A stretch of 64,000 nucleotides of DNA. It comes from Streptomyces fuscichromogenes. Lineage in GTDB: Bacteria > Actinomycetota > Actinomycetes > Streptomycetales > Streptomycetaceae. The notes beneath the pieces are model-generated. The model saw nothing but the letters and a program-made list of their open reading frames with translations, did no database searches and was not told where the DNA came from. The position numbers and the translations under genes are program-made. The stretch is taken from NCBI RefSeq assembly GCF_014645815.1, contig NZ_BMML01000023.1, forward strand, positions 1 to 64,000, read 5' to 3'. Position 1 is the first letter of the stretch. Each line of letters opens with the position of its first letter. This document shows, piece by piece, positions 1 through 7,780 of this stretch.

Positions 1-29
1 CGCAGACTCTCCAAATGAGATGGCCTCTT

Positions 30-62
30 AGGGGCGCGGGGAACTGCGCGACCAGCCCCCAC
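30..62 (-). repeat. Dispersed Streptomyces intergenic repeat, copy A
   Basis: On the minus strand this 33-nt stretch is identical to 8721-8753 (core GGGGCTGGTCGCGCAG followed by TTCCCCGCGCCCCT). Related copies occur at 32690-32760 and, twice, at 55641-55775. All lie between genes. The sequence can fold into a G/C-rich hairpin. I infer a dispersed terminator-like or REP-like element. Confidence 0.6.
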
Positions 63-131
63 CGGCCCGCAGCCGAACGTCGGCCCGCCCCGAACCCCCA
101 CCGGACCTGCGTATTCCGATAGCCTCGGACC

Positions 132-587
132 GTGGCGGAACAACACCAGTTCGAGCGGGGTACGGACGGTCCCAAGGTCATCGTGGCCGGCATGGACGGC
201 TCGGACTCCTCGTGGCGCGCGACCTCCTATGCCGCGGGTCTGGCCCGGCGCCAGCACGCGCTGCTGGCCGTCGTGTACGTCCAGCCGGTGCTGGCGGCCG
301 GGGCGGCGCTCGGCGCACCCGTGGCGGACACCACGGACGAGATCGCGGAGGACCTGGTCGCGCAGATCAGGGACGCGGCCGAGCGGCTCAAGGGGATATT
401 CGAGGTGCGCTGGGAGTTCCACACCTTCCGCGGCGACGCCTACAACGGACTGGTGAAGGCGGCCGACGAGCTGAAGGCCGACGCGGTCGTGGTGGGCGCC
501 TCCGAGCAGGCCGGCCACCGCTTCATCGGCTCGGTCGCGATCCGTCTGGTGAAGGCGGGACGGTGGCCGGTGACGGTCGTGCCGTAG
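132..587 (+). CDS. Universal stress protein (UspA family), single domain
   Basis: This 151-residue protein is a single UspA domain. The first strand is VIVAGMDGSDSS (about residues 16-27), and the C-terminal nucleotide-binding stretch VVVGASEQAGHRFIGS (about 120-135) matches the usual G-x2-G-x9-G(S/T) pattern loosely. Family members are soluble stress proteins that often bind ATP. The GTG start at 132 leaves a short upstream region with no clear ribosome binding site, so the start is provisional. The 3' end overlaps the convergent MFS gene by about 65 nt. Single-domain length is normal for the family. The physiological role cannot be told from sequence. Confidence 0.85.
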   Translation: MAEQHQFERGTDGPKVIVAGMDGSDSSWRATSYAAGLARRQHALLAVVYVQPVLAAGAALGAPVADTTDEIAEDLVAQIRDAAERLKGIFEVRWEFHTFRGDAYNGLVKAADELKADAVVVGASEQAGHRFIGSVAIRLVKAGRWPVTVVP

Positions 588-1770
588 CGGTCTCCCGCCG
601 GAGCAGCAGCGGGGTCGCCAGGAGCAGGATCCCGGCCGCGGCGATCGCGGTGCGCGGCCCGGTGAGGCTCGCCAGCAGGCCCCACAGGGCGGTCGCGGCG
701 GCCGTGGTGGCCTTGCCGGTGATCGACCAGGCGGAGAGGGTGCGGGCGACCCGGTCGTCGGGGGTGTGCTCCAGGCGGCGGGTGGCGGAGACGGGGCTGT
801 AGACGGCCGAGCAGGTGATCACGCCGAACTCCAGGACCATCACCAGCAGCAGTCCGGGCAGTCCGGGCATCACGAAGGCCAGCCCGAGGGGCCAGACGGC
901 GCGCAGGGCGCTCGCGGCGCACAGCACCCGCCACTGCCCGTACCGGGCGACCAGCGGCCGGGCCAGCCGGGCGCCCAGGAGGCCGCCCAGGCAGGGCACG
1001 GCGAAGGCGAGGCCGTACTGCCAGGGGGCGAAGCCGAGCGGGCCGAGCATGAGGACGGCCAGGGGCGGCGCGGCGACCATGATCAGGGCGTTGCCCGCGA
1101 GGCTGTTGAAGAAGAGGGGTCGCAGGGCCGGGCTGGCGAGGATGTGGCGCCAGCCGTCGAGCAGGTCTCCGGCGCGCAGGCGTTGCGTGTCCCTCGGCGT
1201 GGGGCGGGGCTCGCCGCCGCCGACGGCCCGGATGCCGAGCGCCGACAGCAGGAAGCTGACCGCGTTCGCCGCGACCGTCGTCACCGGGCCGAACAGGCCG
1301 ATCGCGGCGCCGCCGAGGGGCGGGCCGAGGACCAGCGCGGTCCAGTTGGCGGACTCGAACCGGGCGTTCGCGGTGAGCAGCCGGTCGGCCGGGAGCAAGG
1401 ACTTCAGGAAAGCGCCGGAGGCCGCGTTGAAGGTGATGTCGGCGGCCGCGACGACCACCGAGACCAGCAGCAGCTGGCCGAGGCCGAGGGCGCCGAGCGC
1501 GTAGGCGGCCGGGACGGTGAGCAGTGCGGCGAACCTGATCAGGTCCATCGCGATCATCACCGGCCGCTTGTGCCGGAACTCCACCCACGGTCCGAGCGGC
1601 ACCGCCGCCACCGCGCCCACCGCGGGCCCGGTCGCGGCGAGCAGCGCCACCTCGGCGGGCCCCGCGTGCAGCGCGATGACGGCGATCACCGAGAACGCGT
1701 CGAAGGCCAGACAGGTGCCGAGCGCACTCACCGAGTACGCGGCCCACAGCCACCCGAACCGCCGACCCAT
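523..1770 (-). CDS. MFS transporter
   Basis: About 415 residues with roughly 12 hydrophobic segments; a DHA-type proton-driven efflux pump is the best description. The loop after the second helix region carries a basic stretch (EFRHKRPVM) where the MFS motif A usually lies. The ATG at 1770 is preferred over an in-frame ATG at 1797 because GGGAGG lies 7 nt upstream of the former. It is divergent from the LysR gene at 1873, with about 100 nt between and a palindrome in that gap, so LysR control is likely. The substrate is unknown. The last codons overlap the convergent stress-protein gene. Confidence 0.85.
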   Translation of the reverse strand: MGRRFGWLWAAYSVSALGTCLAFDAFSVIAVIALHAGPAEVALLAATGPAVGAVAAVPLGPWVEFRHKRPVMIAMDLIRFAALLTVPAAYALGALGLGQLLLVSVVVAAADITFNAASGAFLKSLLPADRLLTANARFESANWTALVLGPPLGGAAIGLFGPVTTVAANAVSFLLSALGIRAVGGGEPRPTPRDTQRLRAGDLLDGWRHILASPALRPLFFNSLAGNALIMVAAPPLAVLMLGPLGFAPWQYGLAFAVPCLGGLLGARLARPLVARYGQWRVLCAASALRAVWPLGLAFVMPGLPGLLLVMVLEFGVITCSAVYSPVSATRRLEHTPDDRVARTLSAWSITGKATTAAATALWGLLASLTGPRTAIAAAGILLLATPLLLRRETATARPSPATVPPSPDGSRPSR

Positions 1771-1846
1771 GCACAACCTCCCGTTGCCCCGGGACATGAA
1801 AACGTGCAGGTGGCCGCCGAATCAAACAACCCGCGGACCCATTGCC

Positions 1847-1861
1847 ACAACCAGCGGTTGT
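1847..1861. promoter_or_regulatory. Palindrome in the LysR/MFS divergent promoter region
   Basis: ACAACC-AGC-GGTTGT is a perfect 6-3-6 inverted repeat ending just before the LysR start. This position suits an autoregulatory LysR site. The LysR link is inferred from position only. Confidence 0.45.
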
Positions 1862-1872
1862 ACGGTGTGGAC

Positions 1873-2823
1873 GTGGACCTCACCGCCGTGCGCACCTTCG
1901 TCACCGTGGCCGACTGCGGACAGTTCCAGGAGGCGGCGGCCGTGCTGGCGGTCACCCAGCAGGCGGTGTCCAAGCGGATCGCGGCGCTGGAGAAGGAGCT
2001 GGGGGTGCGGCTGTTCACCCGGACCGCGCGGGGTGCCGAGCCGACCGCCGACGGCCGGACCTTCCTGCCGTACGCCCGCGAGCTGCTGCTGGCCGAGGAG
2101 CGGGCGGCCGCCTCCGTACGGCGGGGCCGGCGCCCCCTGCGGGTCGACGTGGTCGGCGCCCGGCTCGCCCCGGCGGCGCTGCTGCGCGGCTTCCACGAGG
2201 CGCATCCGGACCTCCCGCTGGACGTCGTCACCCTCTTCGACGTGGACTCGGCGCTGACCGCGCTGCGCTCCGGTGCGGTCGACGCGTCCTTCCGGGCCGT
2301 CGCCATGCCCGGCCGGCCGCAGCCCAGGGGCGTGGAGGCCGCCCGGGTGTACGACGAGCCGGTGCAGTTGCTGACCGGCCCGGGGCACGCGCTGGCCGGC
2401 CGCACCTCGGTCACGCCCGGTGAGCTGGCCGGGCACCGGATCTGGATCCCGGGGATCGTGGACGGCACCGAGTGGGCGGCGTACTACGCCTCCCTCGCCG
2501 CCGAGTTCGGACTCACCATCGACTCCTCCGGCCCCAACTTCAGCGGGGCGCTGCAGGACGCGCTCGCGGGCTCGGCCGACCTGGCGACCCTGGTCAGCGA
2601 GGAGACCGGGCTGACCTGGCCGGACGGCCACGGCCTGCGCCGGATCCCGCTGCTGGACCCGACCCCCGTCTACCCGCACTCGCTGCTGTGGGCCGCCGCC
2701 AACCCGCATCCGGCGCTCACCGCCCTGCGCATCCATCTCGCGGACGCCCGCCCACCGCGCACCACCGCCCGCACCTGGACCCCGGGCTGGGCCGAGACCG
2801 TGCGTGGCGCCTTCCGTCCGTGA
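1873..2823 (+). CDS. LysR family transcriptional regulator
   Basis: 316 residues. The N-terminal winged helix-turn-helix (about residues 1-60) is typical: MDLTAVRTFV, then AAAVLAVTQQAVSKRIAALE as the recognition helix region and LGVRLFTRT as the wing. A periplasmic-binding-protein-like effector domain follows (about 85-295). The GTG at 1873 puts the family start at residue 1; a GTG at 1867 is also possible. Neither has a good ribosome binding site, so the transcript may be nearly leaderless. It is divergent from the MFS exporter, the classic arrangement for a regulator of a neighbouring efflux gene. The effector is unknown. Confidence 0.88.
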   Translation: MDLTAVRTFVTVADCGQFQEAAAVLAVTQQAVSKRIAALEKELGVRLFTRTARGAEPTADGRTFLPYARELLLAEERAAASVRRGRRPLRVDVVGARLAPAALLRGFHEAHPDLPLDVVTLFDVDSALTALRSGAVDASFRAVAMPGRPQPRGVEAARVYDEPVQLLTGPGHALAGRTSVTPGELAGHRIWIPGIVDGTEWAAYYASLAAEFGLTIDSSGPNFSGALQDALAGSADLATLVSEETGLTWPDGHGLRRIPLLDPTPVYPHSLLWAAANPHPALTALRIHLADARPPRTTARTWTPGWAETVRGAFRP

Positions 2824-2940
2824 CACCCCTGGACCGTCGTGATCGGCCGTCGGCCGTTCGCGACCGGTGAACAGGCGCACTTCGAGGAGACCGAGGCCGG
2901 GTCGAGCAGCGGGATCCGGCGCGGGCCTCTTCGCTCTCGC

Positions 2941-2978
2941 CGAACCGGCCGGTCCCCGGCCGGTCCCCGGCCGGTTCG
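2941..2978. terminator. Bidirectional terminator between lysR-type and hydrolase genes
   Basis: A perfect 12-bp inverted repeat (CGAACCGGCCGG / CCGGCCGGTTCG) with a 14-nt loop sits between two convergent genes. The loop itself repeats the CCGGCCGGT unit, so alternative foldings exist. Confidence 0.7.
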
Positions 2979-2987
2979 TGGTCGGCG

Positions 2988-3803
2988 TCAGAGGCCGCGG
3001 AGGAAGTCGAGCAGGATCGAGTTGAAGATCTCGGGCCGCTCCAGGTTCGGGTAGTGGCCCGTGCCTTCGATGATCTCGGCGCGGCCGTCCGGGACCTCCC
3101 GGGCCAGTCGGTCCGCGGCGGCGAGCAGGGCGGCGGGTTCGAGGCCGCCGTTGACGGTGAGCAGCGGGACGTCGATCTTCGGCACCCGGGCCCAGGAATC
3201 GGTCACCGGTACCAGCCGGTCGGGCTCGTCGGGCGTGTGCTTCGAGATCGAGTGCAGGGCCAGCTCCCGCAGCCGCCGCGGGATCTCCGGGTCGACGGCG
3301 TCCGGGGTGCGGTGCTCGCCCGCCACCACCTTGACGAAGGCGTCGAGCCAGCCCTCGATGTCACCGGCGCCCAGGGTCCGGGCGTACTCGGCCCGGAGTT
3401 CCGTGTGCCAGGGGTCGGTGATCCGGAAGTCGCCGGTGGCGGCGCCGCAGGTGACCACCGCGCGGACCAGCCCGGGGTGTTCCAGCACGGTGTCGGTGGC
3501 GATCACCCCGCCCATGGAGACGCCGACGAGGACGGCCGGTCCGGTGTCGAGGTGGCGCAGCAGGGCGGCGAGGTCGTCGGCCCAGCGGAACGGCTCGGTC
3601 GCGTTGGCGGAGCAGCCGTGGCCGCGCACGTCCGGCGCGATCACCCGGTGGCCGGCGGCGAGCGCAGGGATCTGCCGGTGCCAGAAGCGGTGGTCGACGT
3701 ACCCGGGGTGGAGCAGGACCACCGGGTCGCCGGAGCCGGTGTCGAGATAGGCGAGGTCGCCGTCGGAGGAAGGGAAGAGGCGGACGTTCGCGGCGTCATT
3801 CAT
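2988..3803 (-). CDS. Alpha/beta-fold hydrolase
   Basis: About 271 residues with the alpha/beta hydrolase layout: oxyanion region VVLLHPGYVDHRFW, nucleophile elbow GVSMGGV (Ser), a later acidic segment and the C-terminal histidine in GTGHYPNLE. The family includes esterases, lactonases and C-C hydrolases, and the substrate cannot be predicted. The ATG at 3803 is chosen. An upstream in-frame ATG at 3851 would place two operator palindromes inside the coding region and would add 16 residues ahead of the fold. It is divergent from a MarR regulator, and three matching palindromes lie between or at the starts, so repression by that MarR protein is likely. Confidence 0.83.
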   Translation of the reverse strand: MNDAANVRLFPSSDGDLAYLDTGSGDPVVLLHPGYVDHRFWHRQIPALAAGHRVIAPDVRGHGCSANATEPFRWADDLAALLRHLDTGPAVLVGVSMGGVIATDTVLEHPGLVRAVVTCGAATGDFRITDPWHTELRAEYARTLGAGDIEGWLDAFVKVVAGEHRTPDAVDPEIPRRLRELALHSISKHTPDEPDRLVPVTDSWARVPKIDVPLLTVNGGLEPAALLAAADRLAREVPDGRAEIIEGTGHYPNLERPEIFNSILLDFLRGL

Positions 3804-3876
3804 GACAACCAAGGTGTCATCTTCGGGGAGCTTTGACAACCCGGTTGTCATGATGCCGGTGACACCCCGGGTGCCA
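3803..3876. promoter_or_regulatory. Three MarR-type operator palindromes
   Basis: Three 17-bp palindromes with an 8-1-8 layout: 3803-3819 (TGACAACC-A-AGGTGTCA), 3834-3850 (TGACAACC-C-GGTTGTCA, perfect) and 3860-3876 (TGACACCC-C-GGGTGCCA, one mismatch). Centres are 31 and 26 bp apart. They cover the divergent promoters of the hydrolase and MarR genes, as expected for an autoregulating MarR repressor. Confidence 0.65.
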
Positions 3877-3901
3877 TGGCGGCTCGGGGCATGATGGCCG
3901 G

Positions 3902-4375
3902 GTGAACGACATCGACAGGCCCCTCGCCCCCGACGAGCTGGGCGAGCGCATCACCGAGGTGTTCGATCTGATCGGCCCGCTCTACCGGCGGGCCTTCCGC
4001 AAGGTCGAGCAGGGTGAGCAGATCGAGGGCGCCTCGGTCGGGGTGCGCTCGGTGCTGGACCTGCTGCGCCGGTACGAGCCCATGACGGTGCCCCAGATGG
4101 GCCGGATCATGGCGCTGAGCCGGCAGTTCGTGCAGCGCATGGTGAACGACGCGGTGGCGCACGGCTGGGCCGAGGTCACCCCCAACCCGGCGCACCAGCG
4201 CTCCTCCCTGATCCGGCTCACGGACGAGGGGCGGTCGACCATCACCACGGTCCTCGCCCGCGAGCACGCCCTGAACCGGCAGGTCGGCGGCGACCTGACC
4301 GACGCCGAGATCACGGCGTGCGTACGGGTGCTGAAGCAGTTGCTGGCGACGTTCGACCATGTCGACGTGGAGTGA
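3902..4375 (+). CDS. MarR family transcriptional regulator
   Basis: 157 residues with a MarR winged helix. Residues about 55-100 hold the recognition region (MTVPQMGRIMALSRQFVQRM) and the wing (HQRSSLIRLTDEGR), with dimerisation helices at both ends. The start is GTG at 3902. The gene is divergent from the alpha/beta hydrolase, with the three 17-bp palindromes upstream, so it probably represses itself and the hydrolase. Only 6 nt separate its stop from the convergent CapA-like gene. The effector is unknown; MarR proteins commonly respond to phenolic or lipophilic ligands. Confidence 0.88.
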   Translation: MNDIDRPLAPDELGERITEVFDLIGPLYRRAFRKVEQGEQIEGASVGVRSVLDLLRRYEPMTVPQMGRIMALSRQFVQRMVNDAVAHGWAEVTPNPAHQRSSLIRLTDEGRSTITTVLAREHALNRQVGGDLTDAEITACVRVLKQLLATFDHVDVE

Positions 4376-4381
4376 CCACCG

Positions 4382-5533
4382 CTACTCGCCCATGACCAGT
4401 CCGTCCTTGGCGGCCCCGCGGCTGAGCACGACGTCCCGGATGGCGTCCCGGGCGGCGGTGTAGTCGGCGCCCTGGTCGATGGCGGCGTTGAGGTCGACCA
4501 CCCGGCCGGCGTCGATGTCGTACAGCTGGGGGATGAACTCGGCCTTGGCCACCTCCCAGCGCCCGCCCGGCCGGGTGGGCGGGGTGAAGGTGAAGCGGGC
4601 GAGGGTGGACTGGTTGCCGCGCGGGTCCTGCTGCCCCTGGGCGTTGTTCATCTCGCCGGCCAGCTGGTCGCCGAGGCCGTAGACCACCCAGGTGCCGTTG
4701 ACCTTCTCGTACGCCTGCGGGATGTGCGCGTGGGTGCCGAGCAGCAGGTCGATGTCGGGGCGGCCGCCGGTGCTCGCGGCGGTGAGCCGTTTGGCGAGGG
4801 TGAGCTGCTGCTGGTCGGGGGCGTCCGTGCCCTCGGTGCCCCAGTGCACGGAGACGACGACCACGTCGGCACCGGCCTGCCGGGCGGCGCGGGCGTCGGC
4901 GAGGACGCGGTTCTCGTCGAGCAGGCCGACCGCCCAGGGCTGGCCGGGCGGCAGCGAGTTGCCGTTGACGTCGTAGGTGTAGGAGAGCTGGGCGACCTTG
5001 GCGCGGCCCGCGTTCAGCAGGGTGAGGGTGCCGGCCTCGGCGTCGGTGCGGGCGGTGCCGGAGTGCCGCAGGCCCGCCCGGTCCAGGGCGGCGAGGGTGC
5101 GCTGGATTCCCGCGGCGCCGTCGTCGAGGGCGCGGTCGGAGGCGGTGGAGCAGCTGTCGTAGCCGATGGCGGCGAGGGCCTCGGCGAGCTGCGGCGGGGA
5201 GGTGAGACCGGCGTGGCCGCCGTCCGTGCCGGTGACGGTCGCCAGGTGACAGAGCGCCAGACCGGCGCGCGAGACGACGGGTTCGACGCCGGCGAGCATC
5301 GGGCGGAAGTCGTGGCCGTTGCCGCCCGCGTCGAAGTTCGCGTGGTCGACCGCGGACTTCTGCGGCATGACGTCACCCGAGGCGACGAGGGTGAAGCCGC
5401 CGGCCGCCGGCACGACCGGCGCCGGGTGACCGGGCGGAGCCGCACGCTCCTCCCGTACATGGTTCTGACAGGCGGCAGCGGCGGCGAGGAGGGCGGTCAG
5501 GGCCAGGGCCGCCTGGCGTCTGCGATTGATCAT
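4382..5533 (-). CDS. CapA/PgsA-like secreted lipoprotein with altered active-site motifs
   Basis: 383 residues. A basic N-terminus, hydrophobic helix and AAAC lipobox-like end (TALLAAAAACQ) point to a lipoprotein. The body is the CapA (poly-gamma-glutamate synthesis) metallophosphatase-like fold, with VASGDVMPQ near the start and VSVHWGTEG plus LLGTHAHIPQ later. Two motifs usually seen in this family are changed: the N/H-L-E segment reads CHLATVTG, and the S-N-H segment reads STASDRALDDG. Metal binding or catalysis may therefore be lost. The ATG at 5533 is chosen because it begins the signal peptide; the frame stays open far upstream but is not protein-like there. It is divergent from the ECF sigma gene. 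Confidence 0.8.
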   Translation of the reverse strand: MINRRRQAALALTALLAAAAACQNHVREERAAPPGHPAPVVPAAGGFTLVASGDVMPQKSAVDHANFDAGGNGHDFRPMLAGVEPVVSRAGLALCHLATVTGTDGGHAGLTSPPQLAEALAAIGYDSCSTASDRALDDGAAGIQRTLAALDRAGLRHSGTARTDAEAGTLTLLNAGRAKVAQLSYTYDVNGNSLPPGQPWAVGLLDENRVLADARAARQAGADVVVVSVHWGTEGTDAPDQQQLTLAKRLTAASTGGRPDIDLLLGTHAHIPQAYEKVNGTWVVYGLGDQLAGEMNNAQGQQDPRGNQSTLARFTFTPPTRPGGRWEVAKAEFIPQLYDIDAGRVVDLNAAIDQGADYTAARDAIRDVVLSRGAAKDGLVMGE

Positions 5534-5656
5534 CAGGAGCACCCCAGAGTCGCAAGCCTTGTCCGATTTACAGATCAATGGGTACGAAGGTCGGGGCGCG
5601 CGCAAACAACTCAGGCGCCCCGATTGACCCATCCGGGTCGGGTAAGGGGTGTGACG

Positions 5657-5705
5657 GACCGTTCGTCGCACCGTTCGCCGACCCGATCGACCGTCCGTCG
5701 CACCG
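5657..5705. repeat. 17-bp direct repeat upstream of the ECF sigma gene
   Basis: GACCGTTCGTCGCACCG (5657-5673) and GACCGTCCGTCGCACCG (5689-5705) match at 16 of 17 positions and are 32 bp apart, about three helical turns. They lie in the roughly 220-bp divergent region between the CapA-like and sigma genes. A regulator-binding pair is possible; no family signature was recognised. Confidence 0.35.
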
Positions 5706-5755
5706 CCGCTGTGCGCCCCCTGTCCCCCGGCCGGACCCTGCGATGCCATACGGCC

Positions 5756-6307
5756 ATGACGGCCGGAACCACCCTTCCCCACGGGACGACGACCGCCGAG
5801 CATGAGCTCGTCGAACTCCAGCGCGAGCACGGTCGACCGCTCTTCGCGCTGCTGCTGCGGCTCAGCGACGGGGACCGGCAGCGGGCCGAGGACCTCGTCC
5901 AGGAGACCCTCGTACGCGCCTGGCAGCACCCGGAGGCGCTGCGCGCCGACTCCTTCGACTCCGTGCTGCCGTGGCTGCTGACCGTGGGCCGACGGCTCGC
6001 CATCGACGCGCGGCGGGCCCGGCAGGCGCGCCCCGCCGAGGTGCACGACGCCGTCCTGGAGAACACCCGGGCGATCGGCGACGACCACGCCGAACGCGCC
6101 GCCGCGACGCTCGACGTCCGGGAGGCTGTGAAGACTCTCACCCCCGAACACCGTGAAGTCCTGGTGCTGGTGTATTTCCAGGGGGCGAGTGTTGCGGAAG
6201 CCGCCGAGACCCTCGGGATCCCACCCGGTACCGTGAAATCGCGGGCGTACTACGCGCTGCGTGCCCTGCGCCGGGTTTTGCCGGGTTACGCACCCGACCT
6301 GCGATGA
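5756..6307 (+). CDS. ECF RNA polymerase sigma factor
   Basis: 183 residues with sigma region 2 (about residues 25-95: RAEDLVQETLVRAWQH, then PWLLTVGRRLAIDARR) and region 4 (about 120-175: LTPEHREVLVLVYFQG and the helix-turn-helix AAETLGIPPGTVKSRAYYAL). There is no region 1.1 or 3, which defines the ECF group. The ATG at 5756 follows the usual spacing. A zinc-finger membrane protein encoded 0.8 kb downstream (7117-7773) is the likely cognate anti-sigma factor, with one unassigned gene between them. Confidence 0.9.
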   Translation: MTAGTTLPHGTTTAEHELVELQREHGRPLFALLLRLSDGDRQRAEDLVQETLVRAWQHPEALRADSFDSVLPWLLTVGRRLAIDARRARQARPAEVHDAVLENTRAIGDDHAERAAATLDVREAVKTLTPEHREVLVLVYFQGASVAEAAETLGIPPGTVKSRAYYALRALRRVLPGYAPDLR

Positions 6308-6451
6308 AACCGTGAGCCAGGTCAAACCTCGGTAAAGCGCCTTGCTGAGGACCGTGTTTGGGCCATCAGCTGTCTTCATCCGTGTTCCGCACCGGGAGAG
6401 GGACGGACCCGGGGTCGGGGCCACGCGCGCACCGGAGGAAGGCAGGACGGG

Positions 6452-6967
6452 ATGCTGCACAGAGGTCAAGAGAGCACGGGCGGGGCCGGGAGCGGGGAAC
6501 TGGCGGTCCCGATGGCGTGGTTGTACGCCGAGTACATCGCCGACGAGCTGCTGCGCACCGGCGATCTCATGCCACCGACGTCCTTCGAGTTCCGGGCCGG
6601 CCGCGATGCGCTGGCGCTGACCATCTTCCTCTCCGACACGGACGGCGAACTGTCGGGCATCCGGGTCGTGTCCCAGTTGGAGAACTGGCTTTCGCTGACG
6701 GCGTACGACCAGCCGTGGCAGGACTGGGTCAGGGAACGTATGGCCGTACTGGGGGCCGAGGCGCTCCGCGCGGGCGGTCCGTCACCGGACCTGGATCTGG
6801 CCGCGGACGCCTGGCGCTGGCTGGAGGAGACCGAACTGCTCGCACCCGACCTGGACGCCGTGCCGGGCGGCGGTTCGGTGTTCGGCGAGGACGACGGACC
6901 GAAGGTGTGGACCCCCGCCTGGCGGCTCGGTCTGCCCCTCGGACATCTCGCCATCCATCTTTTTTGA
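6452..6967 (+). CDS. Protein of unknown function between sigma and anti-sigma genes
   Basis: 171 residues, acidic, soluble and without signal peptide or membrane segment. The ATG is preceded by GGAGGAAGG about 10 nt upstream, a strong start. I do not recognise a domain. The middle (about residues 45-90) is alpha/beta-like (FEFRAGRDALALTIFLSD, then QLENWLSLTAYDQPWQDWV), and the end is Trp-rich. It lies on the same strand between the ECF sigma gene and its putative anti-sigma gene, so it may belong to that signalling unit, but the 144-nt and 149-nt gaps do not prove co-transcription. Confidence 0.75.
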   Translation: MLHRGQESTGGAGSGELAVPMAWLYAEYIADELLRTGDLMPPTSFEFRAGRDALALTIFLSDTDGELSGIRVVSQLENWLSLTAYDQPWQDWVRERMAVLGAEALRAGGPSPDLDLAADAWRWLEETELLAPDLDAVPGGGSVFGEDDGPKVWTPAWRLGLPLGHLAIHLF

Positions 6968-7055
6968 TTCAGGACCAATCCGCGGGCCCGGCCGCTCCGA
7001 ATCCGTTGATTACGATTCTGTACGTGGCTTGAGTGAAACGGCTGCCGACTGCGTA

Positions 7056-7092
7056 CGGGTGGGGGCAAGGAACAACGAGTGACCCCCACCCG
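7056..7092 (+). promoter_or_regulatory. Hairpin just upstream of the anti-sigma start
   Basis: CGGGTGGGGG (7056-7065) and CCCCCACCCG (7083-7092) are a perfect 10-bp inverted repeat with a 17-nt loop. It ends 13 nt before the GAGGA ribosome binding site of the anti-sigma gene. It could be an attenuator or a stability element in the leader. Confidence 0.45.
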
Positions 7093-7116
7093 CACCCATC
7101 GGCACGAGGATTCGTC

Positions 7117-7773
7117 ATGAGGTCCCTGGAAAGGCATCGCGACGTCGGCGCGTACGCGCTCGGCGTGCTGGACGAGGCGGAGGCCTTCCGCTTCGAGGAC
7201 CATCTCATGGAGTGCCCCAGCTGCTCGGCACACGTGACCGAGTTCGGCCCCGCGGCACGGCAGTTGATGCTGTACCGCCGGGCCACGCCGCGCTTCGTGC
7301 ACCCCATGGCACAGCCCGGCCCCCGGCTGCTGGACCGGCTGCTCGCCGAGGTCGCGAGCAGGCACCGCGCCAAGCGCCGCAGGCTGCTGTACGGCCTCGC
7401 CGCCTCCGTGGTCTTCGCGGTCGCCGGCCCCGGCATCGCGGCCTACGTCGGTCACGACGCCGCACCGACCGTGCAGGTCACCGCGGCCACCGACGCGCAG
7501 TCCGGGGTGTGGGCGCAGGTGAAGTCCGAGGACACGGACTCGGGCAGCACCATCGAGCTGAAGGTGAAGGATCCGAACGGGCCGCACTCCTGCCGCCTGA
7601 TCGCCGTCGGCGACGACGGTTCCGAGCAGATCGTCACCACCTGGGCGGCGCCGGACGACGACGGCCGGATGAGCACCATGACGGGCGGCTCCTCGATGCA
7701 CCCGGACGAGATCGACCGCTACGAGGTGCGCAACGCGGACGGGCAGCGGCTGGTGACCCTGGACCCCAAGTGA
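7117..7773 (+). CDS. Zinc-finger (zf-HC2) membrane anti-sigma factor
   Basis: 218 residues. The N-terminal cytoplasmic domain has the H-x3-C-x2-C zinc signature of ZAS anti-sigma factors (DHLMECPSCSAHV, about residues 28-40). One membrane segment follows (LLYGLAASVVFAVAGPGIAA, about 90-110) and then an extracytoplasmic domain that ends in LVTLDPK. This is the usual topology for sequestering an ECF sigma factor at the membrane. The ATG at 7117 has GAGGA 6 nt upstream; an earlier in-frame ATG at 7033 would add a low-complexity leader and read through the hairpin. Seven nt separate it from the convergent glycosylase gene. Confidence 0.87.
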   Translation: MRSLERHRDVGAYALGVLDEAEAFRFEDHLMECPSCSAHVTEFGPAARQLMLYRRATPRFVHPMAQPGPRLLDRLLAEVASRHRAKRRRLLYGLAASVVFAVAGPGIAAYVGHDAAPTVQVTAATDAQSGVWAQVKSEDTDSGSTIELKVKDPNGPHSCRLIAVGDDGSEQIVTTWAAPDDDGRMSTMTGGSSMHPDEIDRYEVRNADGQRLVTLDPK

Positions 7774-7780
7774 GCGCCGG

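Noticed and set aside
523..587. 65-nt overlap of convergent stress-protein and MFS genes as a sign of frameshift
   Set aside because: Both proteins have full family length; overlapping 3' ends are common here (also 12423-12435 and 52578-52588).
766..1872. Plus-strand open frame leading into the LysR gene
   Set aside because: It runs opposite the MFS gene, is composed of Gly/Arg/Gln-rich shadow sequence and the LysR fold starts at 1873.
4382..6469. Minus-strand reading frame extending far upstream of the CapA-like gene
   Set aside because: The part above 5533 overlaps the sigma gene, is low-complexity in composition, and the signal peptide begins exactly at 5533.
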